From contig SACH01000010.1 in NCBI GenBank assembly GCA_009928645.1, positions 1-59,482 of the forward strand: 59,482 bases of DNA, written 5' to 3'. The position numbers were made by a program, and so were the translations under genes. The notes under the pieces are model-generated. The model saw only the letters and a list, made by a program, of their open reading frames with translations, was not told the origin of the DNA and made no database searches. Origin of the DNA: Gammaproteobacteria bacterium (GTDB lineage: Bacteria > Pseudomonadota > Gammaproteobacteria > Chromatiales > Chromatiaceae). This document shows positions 35,311 through 44,156 of the stretch, one piece after another (position 1 is the first letter of the stretch; each line of letters opens with the position of its first letter).

Positions 35311-35410
35311 CCCACTGCCTGGACGGGTTTCCATAACACAATCCGATGATTTTCTTGCTCTCTCCCCCCTGGCGGGGGAGGGCTGGGGAGAGGGGGGCTG
35401 AATGGATACC
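35311..35410 (+). repeat. Repeat C, copy 3
   Basis: CACTGCCTGG, then CATAACACAATC, CTTGCTCTCTCCCCCCTGG, CGGGGGAGGGCTGGGGAGAG and CTGAATGGATACC. The palindromic C-rich/G-rich centre is intact. Confidence 0.78.
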
Positions 35411-35465
35411 ACGGTCAAGGATAAGGGTTCGCGGGCGCTGGGGAAAGCGGGTGGACACCGGTGGC

Positions 35466-36278
35466 TCAGGCGGCGGCAAGTCGGGCGCGCAGCGCCTGCA
35501 GTCGCGTTTCCCGGCGGGTGACATCCGCCAGGCAGCTTTTCAGGTGGGGCCGCAGGGCAGACTTGAGGTGACGCTGGGCCTCCCGGAGCGGGATGTCCTT
35601 CAGGGCGCAGAAGAGGGCCAGGGCGTAGGTGATGTCAAACTGGGAGAGAAAGGCCTGGCGCTGGGGGCTGGGGCCGCCACAGCTCCCGCAACTGCGGGAC
35701 TGGAACTGAAAGGCGGTATTGGCGAAGAGGACCCCAAAGCCGAGGAAGACGGCGATGATCTCCGTCGCCTGGGGCCAGTTCTCCCCGCCGCCGGGGGGTG
35801 GCTCGCCAGCGGCGCCACCCAGGTGGTGGGCCAGGGTCTGGGCCAGCCCGGCGATCAGGGCCTCCGGGTTGTTGACCAGGGCCGGGTCGTAGGCGACGGG
35901 GAGCCAGGCCCCGAAGGCGAAGTCGGTCCGGAGGCCATCGGGTGTCGTGCCGGGCTCGGCGGGGGCGGGCCCGCGCAGGGGGCGGGGCAAGGCCTGGAGC
36001 GGTGGCGCCAGGGGGATGCCCGCCCCCGGTGACAGCAGCCGCAAGGGCCAGTGCCCCATGCCCGCATAACCGGCGGTCGAGCGAAAGATGAGTTCCGCCA
36101 TGCCGTGGACGCTGGTGGCCCGACCGGGAAACCAGTCATTGGTGGGCGCGACCAGGCGCGTCTGGTCGCGGAAAAAGGCCGCGTCGAACCAGCGCAGGGC
36201 CCAGTCAAAGACCTGAAAGATCCATTCGATGGAGGGTTCGTCCAGGGGTGGCTTGGAGGCAAAGAGCTTGTGAAACAT
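35466..36278 (-). CDS. Conserved-looking protein of unknown function
   Basis: A 270-residue protein starting MFHKLFASKPPLDEPSIEWI. Distinct parts are an N-terminal Trp/Phe-rich region (FDWALRWFDAAFFRDQTRLV), a middle block with VAYDPALVNNPEALIAGLAQ and LAHHLGG, and a likely membrane-embedded or buried stretch (IIAVFLGFGVLFANTAFQFQ). A C-G-S-C pair (SRSCGSCGG) then precedes FDITYALALFCALKDIP. The length of the frame and the block conservation style suggest a real gene, but I do not recognise a family. Its neighbours (DHH-CBS protein and small membrane protein) do not reveal its job. Confidence 0.65.
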   Translation of the reverse strand: MFHKLFASKPPLDEPSIEWIFQVFDWALRWFDAAFFRDQTRLVAPTNDWFPGRATSVHGMAELIFRSTAGYAGMGHWPLRLLSPGAGIPLAPPLQALPRPLRGPAPAEPGTTPDGLRTDFAFGAWLPVAYDPALVNNPEALIAGLAQTLAHHLGGAAGEPPPGGGENWPQATEIIAVFLGFGVLFANTAFQFQSRSCGSCGGPSPQRQAFLSQFDITYALALFCALKDIPLREAQRHLKSALRPHLKSCLADVTRRETRLQALRARLAAA

Positions 36279-36474
36279 GGACTATGGGTTCGCATAAGAA
36301 AGTGAGCGGCCGATCGGGACAAGGGGAGCTTGGCGAGGGACCTGGTAGCCGATGGGGTGGATGGGCGCCGGGCAAGGGAGTTGCTAACCGATGGGGGAAT
36401 GAGTGCCGGGCAAGAAGGCCCGTGGCAGGTACCTGCCTGCGTGCGGCCCAGGGTTTCGGTGCGTCCGGCGCGGT

Positions 36475-37761
36475 TCAGAAGTCATAGAGACTGAGGATAA
36501 TCGCCCCGCGGGTGATCTCCCCCAGCAGTCGGCCCTCGTCGATCACCGGCAGAAAGCCCAGTTCCGAGCCGGCCATGAGTTGCAGGGACTCGCGCAGGGT
36601 CTGATCGGGACGGACGCTGGTCATCTGGCGGCGCATCAGGGAGGTCACCGGCTGTTCCCACTGCCGCTCGTGGCGGATCTTGTCCACCTGACTCAGGGCG
36701 AAGGTCCCCAGGGCGATCTGGTCGTCGCCGATCACCAACAGGGCCTGCCGGCCACTTTGGCGGACGCGGTCCGCGGCCAGGCGGACCGGGTCCTGGGGCG
36801 ACAGGCTGGCCCGGACCGGTTCCATCAGCTCCGCCACCCGGGGTTCCCGGATCTCGGCCTGGTCGATGAGGACCTCGAGTCGCGCCCGCACCTCCGCCAC
36901 CGGGGCCGAGACCATGGCCGAGGCGGCCCCCGGGTGGCCGCCTCCGCCCAGGTGGCGCAGCAGGGCCCCGACATCGAACTCCCGGGCGCTGGCGCGGCCG
37001 ATCACCGCCGTGCGCGAGCCGCTCAGGGGGAAGATGCCCAGGGCCACGTCCAGACCCAGCATCTCCATGAAACGGCTGACGACGTTGGGGAGCATGGTCA
37101 TGCTCTTGTCCGCGTCCTGGACGCACAGCCCCAGGCGCAGGCCACCGAGCTGGCGGGTCTCGGCTTCCTCCAGCATGCGGCTGAAGAGGTCCAGGTGGCG
37201 GGCATCCAGGGCGCTGGCCAGGTAACCCGCCACCACGTTCAGATCCGCCCCGTTCTCCAGCAGGAAGGCCGCCATGCGCGCGTCCCGGGGGGTGGTGGAG
37301 GGGTAGGAGAGGGAGCCGGTGTCGTGGTAGATGCCGAGCAGGAAGAGGGTGGCGTGGATGGGCGACAGGGCCAGGTCCCGGGCCTGGATCTCCTCCACGA
37401 GCTGGGTGACCACGGCCCCCGTGGGCTCCAGGTGCAGCTCGTCGGCGACGATGGTGCCGGGGGCCAGGTGGTGATCCCAGACGGTCACGCGCAAACCCGC
37501 CCGCCCGGCCAGGTCACGCATCTCGTCCAGCCGCTCCCAACTGGAGACATCGGTGACGATCAGGTGCGTCAGGTCGCTCAGATCCACCTCCTTGCGGGCG
37601 CGCAAGCGCAGCAGGTCCCAGTGGACGGCGATAAAGTCCCGGACCGCCGGCTGGACCTGGCCGGGCAGGACGCGCTGGGCCTCGGGGTAGAGCATGCCCG
37701 CGGCGACCAGGGAGGCCAGGGCATCGAAATCGGCATTGACGTGGGTGGTGGCGGCGATCAT
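36475..37761 (-). CDS. DHH family phosphoesterase with CBS domain pair
   Basis: A 428-residue protein from the ATG at 37761 that overlaps the YaiI-like gene stop (ATGA). The DHH part has [16 protein letters not shown] (D-x-D metal site), [12 protein letters not shown], the name-giving [12 protein letters not shown] and [15 protein letters not shown], followed by a DHHA1-like region with [16 protein letters not shown]. From about residue 300 two CBS repeats follow ([20 protein letters not shown] and [20 protein letters not shown]). This is the architecture found at the N-terminus of some tRNA nucleotidyltransferases, but here the transferase domain is missing. A CBS-regulated phosphodiesterase of small or oligonucleotides is likely. 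Confidence 0.88.
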   Translation of the reverse strand: MIAATTHVNADFDALASLVAAGMLYPEAQRVLPGQVQPAVRDFIAVHWDLLRLRARKEVDLSDLTHLIVTDVSSWERLDEMRDLAGRAGLRVTVWDHHLAPGTIVADELHLEPTGAVVTQLVEEIQARDLALSPIHATLFLLGIYHDTGSLSYPSTTPRDARMAAFLLENGADLNVVAGYLASALDARHLDLFSRMLEEAETRQLGGLRLGLCVQDADKSMTMLPNVVSRFMEMLGLDVALGIFPLSGSRTAVIGRASAREFDVGALLRHLGGGGHPGAASAMVSAPVAEVRARLEVLIDQAEIREPRVAELMEPVRASLSPQDPVRLAADRVRQSGRQALLVIGDDQIALGTFALSQVDKIRHERQWEQPVTSLMRRQMTSVRPDQTLRESLQLMAGSELGFLPVIDEGRLLGEITRGAIILSLYDF

Positions 37762-38246
37762 GGCCGGACCCCGGCGCCGCTGCCTTGGGCCTGGCGCTGG
37801 GTCTGGCGTTGAGCAAGGAGCCGATCCAGGGCATTGGCGAAGGCCTGGCGCTCGGCCAGGCCCAGGGGCGGCGGTCCGCCGGTGGCCACCCCGGCGCCGC
37901 GCAGTTCCTCCATGAAATTGCGCACCGCCAGCCGCTCGCGGATGTTGTCGGGGGTGTAGCGCTCGCCGCGGGGGTTGATGGCGTCGCCGCCCTTGGCGAT
38001 GACCTCGGCGGCCAGGGGGATGTCCGCCGTGATCACCAGATCCCCCGGCTGGAGCTGGGCGGCGATGTGCCGGTCGGCGACGTCGAAGCCCTGACCGACC
38101 CGCTGGGTGCGGATCAGGGGCGAGGGCGGCGTCCGAAGGGGCTGGTTCGCCACAAGGGTGAGGGGAATGCTCAGGCGTTGGGCGGCCCGGTACAGGATGT
38201 CCTTGATGACCGCCGGGCAGGCGTCGGCATCGACCCAAATATGCAT
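37758..38246 (-). CDS. YaiI/YqxD family protein (UPF0178)
   Basis: A 162-residue protein with the family features [73 protein letters not shown] and [17 protein letters not shown]. The conserved acids at the N-terminus and the TADIPLA block resemble a PIN-like (NYN) fold, so a nuclease-type activity is possible but not shown. It overlaps the DHH-CBS gene by four bases, so a linked role in nucleotide turnover is plausible. Confidence 0.9.
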   Translation of the reverse strand: MHIWVDADACPAVIKDILYRAAQRLSIPLTLVANQPLRTPPSPLIRTQRVGQGFDVADRHIAAQLQPGDLVITADIPLAAEVIAKGGDAINPRGERYTPDNIRERLAVRNFMEELRGAGVATGGPPPLGLAERQAFANALDRLLAQRQTQRQAQGSGAGVRP

Positions 38247-38388
38247 GGCTGGCGGAATCCTCGCGGCAGGGGCGGCGAAACGGCGTGCCCGGCATTATGC
38301 CATGCGCGGGTACGGACACCCGGTGGCCGAAGATCGCATCCCCCAAGGCTCACAGTGTGGGCAGGTTACGGCGTAAGCGTTCACACCG

Positions 38389-38488
38389 CCCTGCTGCCTA
38401 GGGTGAGATAGGTGGCACAAGCCGCTAATTCTCTTGCTCCCTCCCCCCTGGTGGGTGAGGGTTGGGGTGAGGGAGGCTAAACGGAGTC
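38389..38488 (+). repeat. Repeat C, copy 4
   Basis: CTGCTGCCTAGG, GTGGCACAAGCCGCTAATTC, TTGCTCCCTCCCCCCTGGTG, GGTGAGGGTTGGGGTGAGGG and CTAAACGGAGTC. It lies directly downstream of jetD, in the convergent-free spacer between jetD and the YaiI-like gene. Confidence 0.78.
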
Positions 38489-38505
38489 GGTACGGCGAGG
38501 ACATG

Positions 38506-39831
38506 TCAAGGCAAGGATGCCTGAACCTGGGCAGGGGGTGCCTCCGCCGCCACCGGGCTCGCCGGGTCCAGGGCCTCCTGTTCCAGGGGCAGCAGGCCCT
38601 GTTGCAGCCACTTTCTGGCCAGGTCCCCCACGACACCAGCCGTGGCCGCGGCCAGTTGCAGGGCGCGGAGCTCGTCGCGGGTCCAGCCGCGCGCCTGGGC
38701 AGGGGGAGGGGAAACGGCGCTACCCCTGGCGCTTGGGTTGCGCCCCTGGCCGGCGCGGCTGGCCAGCCCCCCTGCGGCGCTGGCGGGGTCCGGCTCCGCC
38801 ATGAGATGGGGCAGCACCGGGCGGCGGCTGAAGGCGGCGGCGATCCGGGCATGGATGCGCAGCCCGCCCAGGTCGCGATCGCCCCAGTGATAGCAGGGGC
38901 AGCCTGCCGGCAGGCACTCATCGAGCAGGCCCAGGACGCGGACCAGGGCCGGGGCGGGAAAACCGGCGGTATAGACGACGATGCCCTCGTCCCGCACCTC
39001 CCGGACCTGGCGCTGAAAGCTGGCCAGGTTTTCGATGGTCAACAGGTAGGGTACCTGGGCGCTGACCTGGACCCGGTTCACGGCATCGGGCGACAGGGCG
39101 ACGAAGGGCCGCAGGGGCGTCAGGTCCCAGTCCTCGCCGCCGTAGTCCAGCATCAGGGGACCCTTGAGGAACAGTGGCGGCGGGAACTTCTCCAGCCCCA
39201 GCACCCGGAACAGGTCCACATCCTCCTGCCAGGGGGCCCACTCCGGGTTGTGGCGCAGCAAGGGGCCGAGACGGCCGAGCAGGGCCTCAAGGGCCTTGGA
39301 GTTACCCAGCAGCCGGACGCTGAAACGCCGCAGGTCCAGACCCTCCTGCTCCCCCGCCGCGATGGCGCGGGCTGCCTTGAAGAGATTGACGGCCGTGGCC
39401 GGTTCGGTACCGGCGACGCGATAGGGCGCGCCGCCACGACGCCATTGGCGCAGGGCATCGGCGTAGGCGTCGCGCAGCCAGCCGGGGGCATCGGCCATGA
39501 GGGGGTCGAGCCCCTGCAGGATGGCGCGCGCTTGAGTGGCGGCCCGGGAGACCCCCAGCCAGGCCGCCAACTGGTCGGGGTCGCGGATGCGAATGCGCCG
39601 CAGGTCCTGCACGGCGGGACCGCGGCCCCATTCCAGTGTCACGCCACCGGCGGCCTGGGCGTTTTCCAGCAGGGCATGGAGGGCGTCGCGTTCGCTCAGG
39701 TCCCGCAGGGCGAAGTAGGCGTGGGCGGAGCGCTCGCCGATCGGCACGGAGTCGCGCCCGCCCCGGTCCACCTGGGCCAGGAGCTTGAGCAGCAGGGCGC
39801 GGGCGACCTGGGCGGGGGTTTCGCGGCTCAT
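38506..39831 (-). CDS. jetD: Wadjet nuclease subunit JetD
   Basis: A 441-residue protein with an N-terminal DUF3322-type region (VPIGERSAHAYFALRDLSER, then LFRVLGLEKFPPPLFLKGPL) and a C-terminal Toprim-like DUF2220 domain. The latter has TIENLASFQ (Glu267) and YHWGDRDLGGLRIHARI (Asp318, Asp320), the metal-binding set of this topoisomerase VI/Toprim-like nuclease. JetD cuts plasmid DNA that the JetABC loop-extrusion complex recognises as small and circular. A low-complexity insertion of about 35 residues (about 348-382) splits the Toprim region. It overlaps jetC by four bases. The active-site residues are intact. Confidence 0.92.
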   Translation of the reverse strand: MSRETPAQVARALLLKLLAQVDRGGRDSVPIGERSAHAYFALRDLSERDALHALLENAQAAGGVTLEWGRGPAVQDLRRIRIRDPDQLAAWLGVSRAATQARAILQGLDPLMADAPGWLRDAYADALRQWRRGGAPYRVAGTEPATAVNLFKAARAIAAGEQEGLDLRRFSVRLLGNSKALEALLGRLGPLLRHNPEWAPWQEDVDLFRVLGLEKFPPPLFLKGPLMLDYGGEDWDLTPLRPFVALSPDAVNRVQVSAQVPYLLTIENLASFQRQVREVRDEGIVVYTAGFPAPALVRVLGLLDECLPAGCPCYHWGDRDLGGLRIHARIAAAFSRRPVLPHLMAEPDPASAAGGLASRAGQGRNPSARGSAVSPPPAQARGWTRDELRALQLAAATAGVVGDLARKWLQQGLLPLEQEALDPASPVAAEAPPAQVQASLP

Positions 39832-42800
39832 CGGTCAGGGCGGGGCACGGGGTTGTCGGCGGCCAGGGCCTGGCGGGCGGCGACCTTGATTTGCTCGGTG
39901 TCGATGTGGACGCTGCCGCCGTCGCGATAGACATTGACGATGGTGTCCACGTGCTCGGCGATCTGCCCGTATTTCTCGTCCGGGGCGGCGAGCAGCACCT
40001 GCAGGCCCAGTTCGTCGAGGAAGCCCAGGGCGCTCACCGTGTTCTGCAGGTCGAGCTTGGAAAAGGCCTCGTCGAAGACGGCCAGGGCCATGCCACCCCG
40101 CGGGTGACCGTCCTGATCCCGCTCGATCCGGTAGGCGGCGGCCAGGGCGGCGCCGATGGCGACGTAGAAGGGAGACTGATGCTCGCCGCCGGAACCCTTG
40201 CCCAGGCGCCGGGACAGGAGTTCCGGGTTGCCGCCCCCCTCCTTGTCATCGCTCATGCGCACGTCGAAGTGGTAGTACTGGCGGTAATCCGCCAGGCGCT
40301 CATCCCAACCGCCGGTGCGGCCCTCGCCCCCGGCGGCCTCCATGAGCAGGTCGCGCACCCGGGCGATGGCGGCGCGGTGGGGGTGATTGGGATCGGTGGC
40401 GGCGTCGAAGAGACCGCCGACATCCCCGCCCTGTTCCGGGCTCCAGGCCAGCACCCAGTCGAGAATATCCTTGAGATCCGGCGCCGGTTGTTTGACGAAG
40501 CTGTAGTACTGACCGTGGAAGGGGCGGCTGCGCAGGCTGCGATTGAGCTCGCGGCGGCTTTCCTCCAACGTCTGGAGGTTCTCCTGGAGCTTGCCGACGA
40601 AGTCGGCGCGGAAGGCGAATTCCGCCTCGCGCAGGGCGTTGTCGGCCTCGGTGACGTAGCGGGCCAACTGGGTCTCCCGGACCTGGGTCAGTTCCCGCGC
40701 CACCCAGGCGGCCAGGCCCAGGTGGTCGTCGGCGGCGCCGAGGGCGGGGCGCTGGTCCGGGGACCAGGCGGCCCAGTAATTGGCCAGGTCCTCCCGGGCC
40801 CTGAGCCGGTGGTTGATGGCGGACTTTTCCTGAGCGCCGGCGCGGCGGCCGGCCTCGCTCCCCAGGGCGCGCCAGGCGTCCGGGTCCTCCGCGGCGAAGA
40901 CCGCCTGGGCCTGGAGTTCCTCCAGGCGCTCCGCGGCCAGGGGGGCAGCGAAGCCGGGGGTTTGCCGGATGGCGCGGCGGCGCTCGGCGACGGCCTGGGA
41001 CGCCTCTTCCAGGCTGGCGAGGCTGGACTCCAGGGCCTGGCGCCTCAGCTCGCGGTCGGTGGCCTCCCGCGTCGCCCGGTTCCGGGCGCTGGCGAGGCCC
41101 TCACGCGCCGCCTTGTGGCGCTCGACCTCCGCCACGAGCCCCTGATAGGCGTCGTCGCTGAGCAGGGCCTGCGCCTCGGCGGCCAGCCGGGCCAGTTCAT
41201 CCTGGGTTCGCTCGCGCTGCGCCACCAGGGTCACCAGGTCGGGAAAGGCCCGCAGGCGGTCGTTCAGGGGCATGAGCTGGCCTTCCCGCAGGTCCTGGAC
41301 GACGCGCTTGTCCTGTTGCTTGCGGTAGTGGGCCTCGCCCTCCTCGGCGAACTGGTCCTTGAGCATCCGCAGCCTCAGGCGCCGGGCCTCGCGCCCCAGC
41401 ATGGGCTCCACCGGCGACAGGCGCGACACGGCGCCGCCGGCGGCGAGCATGCCGTCGGCGGTGATGGCGCGCTCCTGCCCCAGCAGCTCGTCCTCGCGGT
41501 CCACCCGTAGGACCCGGTCCGCGCGCCGCCGGATATAGGCCAGGGCATGGGGCTCCGCGCTCACCGCCATCGCCGCCAGACTGCCGGGGCTGGCCGGGCC
41601 CGACCAGGCGGCGGTCCCGAGGGTGTTGATCACCCGGCTGCCGTGGATGTCCCGGCGCCGGCTCTCGCGTCGATAGAGACCGATGGCCTCGCGCACCTGC
41701 TCCGGGTCCACCAGCAGGGCCTCGCGGTGGCCGCCAAGGAAGGCCTCCAGGGCCGCGCGCCAGGCCTCATCCGCCACGTCCACCCGGTCGCAGAGCGGCA
41801 CGGCGGGGATGCCGTTTTCGCCGAGGAGGGCGATGAGGCGCAACGTGGCCGGCCGCAGGTCGCTTTCGCCCCGTTCCAGGCGGTCGATGCGGGTGCGCAG
41901 TTCCTGGAGGGCCAGGTCCATCTTCCGTTCCTCGACCACCCGTTGGTCGTAGCGCTCCCGCAGCCGCTCCAGCGCCGCCGCCAGCCGCGGCCTCAGCCGG
42001 TCGAGGGCGGCCATGACCGCGGCGGGGTCCTGGGGCCAGACCGCCGTCAGCAGGCCCTCGTCCCGGCGCAGCAGGGGCGACAGGGATTGCAGGGCCTGGA
42101 TCAGGGCGGGGTCGTCGAGGTGCTCCGCCTGGTCAAGCAGGCGGTGTACGGCGCCCAGGGCCAGGCGGGCCTGGTCGATGGCCTGGTTGACCTCGTGCAG
42201 GGTCTTGCCCGCCACCTGTTGCTCGGCCTGGAGGCGCTCCCGACGCTGCTCCCCCTGGGTGGCAGCCAGGCGGCGGTTGGCCTCGGTGAGGGCGAGGTCA
42301 GCCGCGTGCCATTGCCGGTCCAGGTCCTCGATGTGGCCCTGGAGCCGGCCAAGGTCGCTGGTCACACGCTCCAGCGCCTGGCGCTGGGGTTCCAGTTCGA
42401 CCTCCCGGGCATTGAAGGCCGCCTCCTGCTCCACCCAGCGCCAGGCCAGGCCCAGGCGCTCGGCCTGCTCGGCGCGCCAGTAGCCCTGATCGAGGGCGAC
42501 CAGGGCTTCCTCGCGCTGACGGGCCTCGCGGGTCCGGGTCTGGATATCCCGATAGTGATGCAGGGCCTGCTGCAGGGAGCGGACCTGGATGGGGCGCTCC
42601 TCCAGGATGTGGGTGCGCACGAAGTCCGAGACGTTACGGATGGGGGCGAAGGTGATGGCGTTGCGGAAGGCGCGGAGGAAGTGGGGCGGGTCGAGGGATC
42701 GCCTTTCGTCGTAGAGGACGTGGCACAGTTCCTTGTGATACTCGCCGACCAGGGCGTGGACCTGGAGGCGCTCGCCGAGGCGCTGGCGCAACTCTTCGCG

Positions 42801-43283
42801 CAGCCGTTTCCACGGCTTGGGCACCGCGCCCAGGGGGCCGCGGTCCACCAGGTCCGACAGCACCAGGTCCAGGCCGGGGGCGATGAAGCGCCCGTCGATC
42901 ACCTCCTGGGCCTCTTCGAGGCGGGCATGCAGGGCCAGGCCGAGGCTGATGGCCTCGCCGCTCAGGTCGTCGCGGAAGACCAGGGCCAGGTAGCTCAGGG
43001 CCTGCTCCCGGGGGCGGAATTCCAGCGACAGGTCCGGGTTGCTGGGGTCGCGCACCACCCCCAGGCAGTAGTCGCGCAGGCTGCGGGTGCTCTTCTCCCC
43101 AGCGCTGGCATTGGGGTTCCACCAGCGCTTGTCGCCCCCGACCAGCACCGCCTGGATGGCGTCCAGCAGGGAGGACTTGCCCGAGGCGTTGGGACCGATC
43201 ACCGCCGTGTGGCCCTGGAGTTCGATGCTGGCCTGTTCCAGGCGGTACCAGTTGATCAGCAGAAGACGAACCAGGCGCTTCAT
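39828..43283 (-). CDS. jetC: Wadjet SMC-like ATPase JetC
   Basis: A 1151-residue SMC/MukB-like ATPase. Walker A is GPNASGKSSLLDAIQ (about residues 30-44), followed by long coiled coils rich in Ala, Arg, Glu and Leu (about 270-480 and 640-930) around a hinge near 500-640. The ABC signature is GSGGEHQSP (about 1030) and Walker B is ALAVFDEAFSKLD (about 1066-1078). These are all the parts needed for ATP-driven loop extrusion. JetC forms the motor that tests DNA topology before JetD cuts. Overlaps of four bases with jetB and jetD indicate strict co-translation. Confidence 0.95.
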   Translation of the reverse strand: MKRLVRLLLINWYRLEQASIELQGHTAVIGPNASGKSSLLDAIQAVLVGGDKRWWNPNASAGEKSTRSLRDYCLGVVRDPSNPDLSLEFRPREQALSYLALVFRDDLSGEAISLGLALHARLEEAQEVIDGRFIAPGLDLVLSDLVDRGPLGAVPKPWKRLREELRQRLGERLQVHALVGEYHKELCHVLYDERRSLDPPHFLRAFRNAITFAPIRNVSDFVRTHILEERPIQVRSLQQALHHYRDIQTRTREARQREEALVALDQGYWRAEQAERLGLAWRWVEQEAAFNAREVELEPQRQALERVTSDLGRLQGHIEDLDRQWHAADLALTEANRRLAATQGEQRRERLQAEQQVAGKTLHEVNQAIDQARLALGAVHRLLDQAEHLDDPALIQALQSLSPLLRRDEGLLTAVWPQDPAAVMAALDRLRPRLAAALERLRERYDQRVVEERKMDLALQELRTRIDRLERGESDLRPATLRLIALLGENGIPAVPLCDRVDVADEAWRAALEAFLGGHREALLVDPEQVREAIGLYRRESRRRDIHGSRVINTLGTAAWSGPASPGSLAAMAVSAEPHALAYIRRRADRVLRVDREDELLGQERAITADGMLAAGGAVSRLSPVEPMLGREARRLRLRMLKDQFAEEGEAHYRKQQDKRVVQDLREGQLMPLNDRLRAFPDLVTLVAQRERTQDELARLAAEAQALLSDDAYQGLVAEVERHKAAREGLASARNRATREATDRELRRQALESSLASLEEASQAVAERRRAIRQTPGFAAPLAAERLEELQAQAVFAAEDPDAWRALGSEAGRRAGAQEKSAINHRLRAREDLANYWAAWSPDQRPALGAADDHLGLAAWVARELTQVRETQLARYVTEADNALREAEFAFRADFVGKLQENLQTLEESRRELNRSLRSRPFHGQYYSFVKQPAPDLKDILDWVLAWSPEQGGDVGGLFDAATDPNHPHRAAIARVRDLLMEAAGGEGRTGGWDERLADYRQYYHFDVRMSDDKEGGGNPELLSRRLGKGSGGEHQSPFYVAIGAALAAAYRIERDQDGHPRGGMALAVFDEAFSKLDLQNTVSALGFLDELGLQVLLAAPDEKYGQIAEHVDTIVNVYRDGGSVHIDTEQIKVAARQALAADNPVPRPDR

Positions 43284-43879
43284 GGGGTCATTTCCCCATT
43301 GGCCAGGGCGCCGACATAGGCGGCGATGCGCCCCTGGACCTGGTCACCGGTGACCAGGCGGATGGTCGGCAGGATGCGGATGACCGGCAGGCCGTCTTCC
43401 GTCTCTTCCTGCATCTCGATCAGGGAGTAGCGCCGCAGCCGTCGCAGGATCTCCCGGAAGTCGCTGAGCAGGGGCCGCTTGCGTTTGAGCAGGGTCTCGT
43501 AGCGGCCCAGCAGGGTCTCGGCCTGGGCGAAGACGCAGCCCTCCCGCGCCTCGAAGCGCTCCATGCCCTCCTCGTAGAGCAGCCGCAGGCACAGCAGCAT
43601 TAGGCTGTCCACCAGCCGCAGGTGGCGGTAGCCCTCCGCCTCTCCGGGCAGCAGGCCCACCAGCCCGAAGGTGTCGTCGCGATGCAGGGTCCAGCCCAGG
43701 GCGTCGAACAGGTTGCTGAAGTAATCGAAGTGGTTGACCACCAGCCGGTAGGCGTCCCGGTCCCCGACGCGCTCCAACAGCAGGAATTGCCGCCGGAGCA
43801 GGGCCGCGGCGGCGGCGCGAAAGTCAGCGGGCTCCGCCTGGCCGGGCCGCTCGCACACCTGGCGCAGGTCACGCAGCAT
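43280..43879 (-). CDS. jetB: Wadjet subunit JetB (DUF4194, MukE-like)
   Basis: A 199-residue protein with the DUF4194 pattern: LLRRQFLLLERVGDRDAYRL, VNHFDYFSNLFDALGWTLHR, VDSLMLLCLRLLYEEGMERF and a winged-helix end with LRRLRRYSLIEMQEETED. It serves as the KITE/MukE-like partner on the kleisin. GGGGAG lies six bases before the ATG. It overlaps jetC by ATGA and is overlapped at its start by the bridging small ORF. Confidence 0.92.
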   Translation of the reverse strand: MLRDLRQVCERPGQAEPADFRAAAAALLRRQFLLLERVGDRDAYRLVVNHFDYFSNLFDALGWTLHRDDTFGLVGLLPGEAEGYRHLRLVDSLMLLCLRLLYEEGMERFEAREGCVFAQAETLLGRYETLLKRKRPLLSDFREILRRLRRYSLIEMQEETEDGLPVIRILPTIRLVTGDQVQGRIAAYVGALANGEMTP

Positions 43880-44156
43880 CGCGAACTCCCCGGGTGGACG
43901 GGGCGGGCCCCGTCGCCGTCAGGGGGCGGGATGGTAGGAAACCTTCCGCGAGCGGTAGGAAACCTGCCGCGAGCGCAGGGTTGAATCCCCGCCGAAAAGC
44001 CAGATCCGGAGCCATGTCAACGGCGATTGATGTGATTTTACCCTTTTTAATCATAATATTAGTAACAAAAGGGTTTGCCGGTCGGGCCGTTTTCGAACTC
44101 TGCGGGGGGTACTCAGAGTTGAACGCGGGCTGCGCCGCCCTGGGCTCGGTAGTCAT
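43869..44156 (-). CDS. Candidate small ORF bridging jetA and jetB
   Basis: A 95-codon frame whose ATG overlaps the jetA stop exactly (ATGA, 44153-44156) and whose stop lies 11 bases inside jetB, so it fills the jetA-jetB gap without leftover DNA. The product would have a neutral, Pro/Ala-rich sequence with a short duplicated AxGFLPxxA motif (AAGFLPLAEGFLPSRP) and a basic IMIKKGKI patch. It has no recognised domain. In known Wadjet operons jetA and jetB follow each other directly. GC-rich DNA opens frames by chance, so this is a candidate only. Confidence 0.35.
   Translation of the reverse strand: MTTEPRAAQPAFNSEYPPQSSKTARPANPFVTNIMIKKGKITSIAVDMAPDLAFRRGFNPALAAGFLPLAEGFLPSRPLTATGPAPSTRGVRDAA
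43933..43974. repeat. 21-bp tandem duplication in the jetA-jetB gap
   Basis: Two adjacent 21-base units (43933-43953, 43954-43974), GGTAGGAAACC(T/G)...CGCGAGC, differing at one base. They encode the duplicated seven-residue motif of the bridging ORF, so the duplication keeps its frame. Confidence 0.85.
44040..44074. other. AT-rich inverted repeat between jetA and jetB
   Basis: ACCCTTTT (44040-44047) and AAAAGGGT (44067-44074) surround a 19-base AT-rich centre. This is the most AT-rich spot in the Wadjet operon. It could be a protein-binding site, an internal promoter element or a weak terminator. I saw no good paired -35/-10. Confidence 0.5.

Noticed and set aside
39891-43319. Long plus-strand frames opposite jetC
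   Set aside because: Typical antisense frames of a GC-rich gene. The minus strand shows intact Walker and signature motifs.
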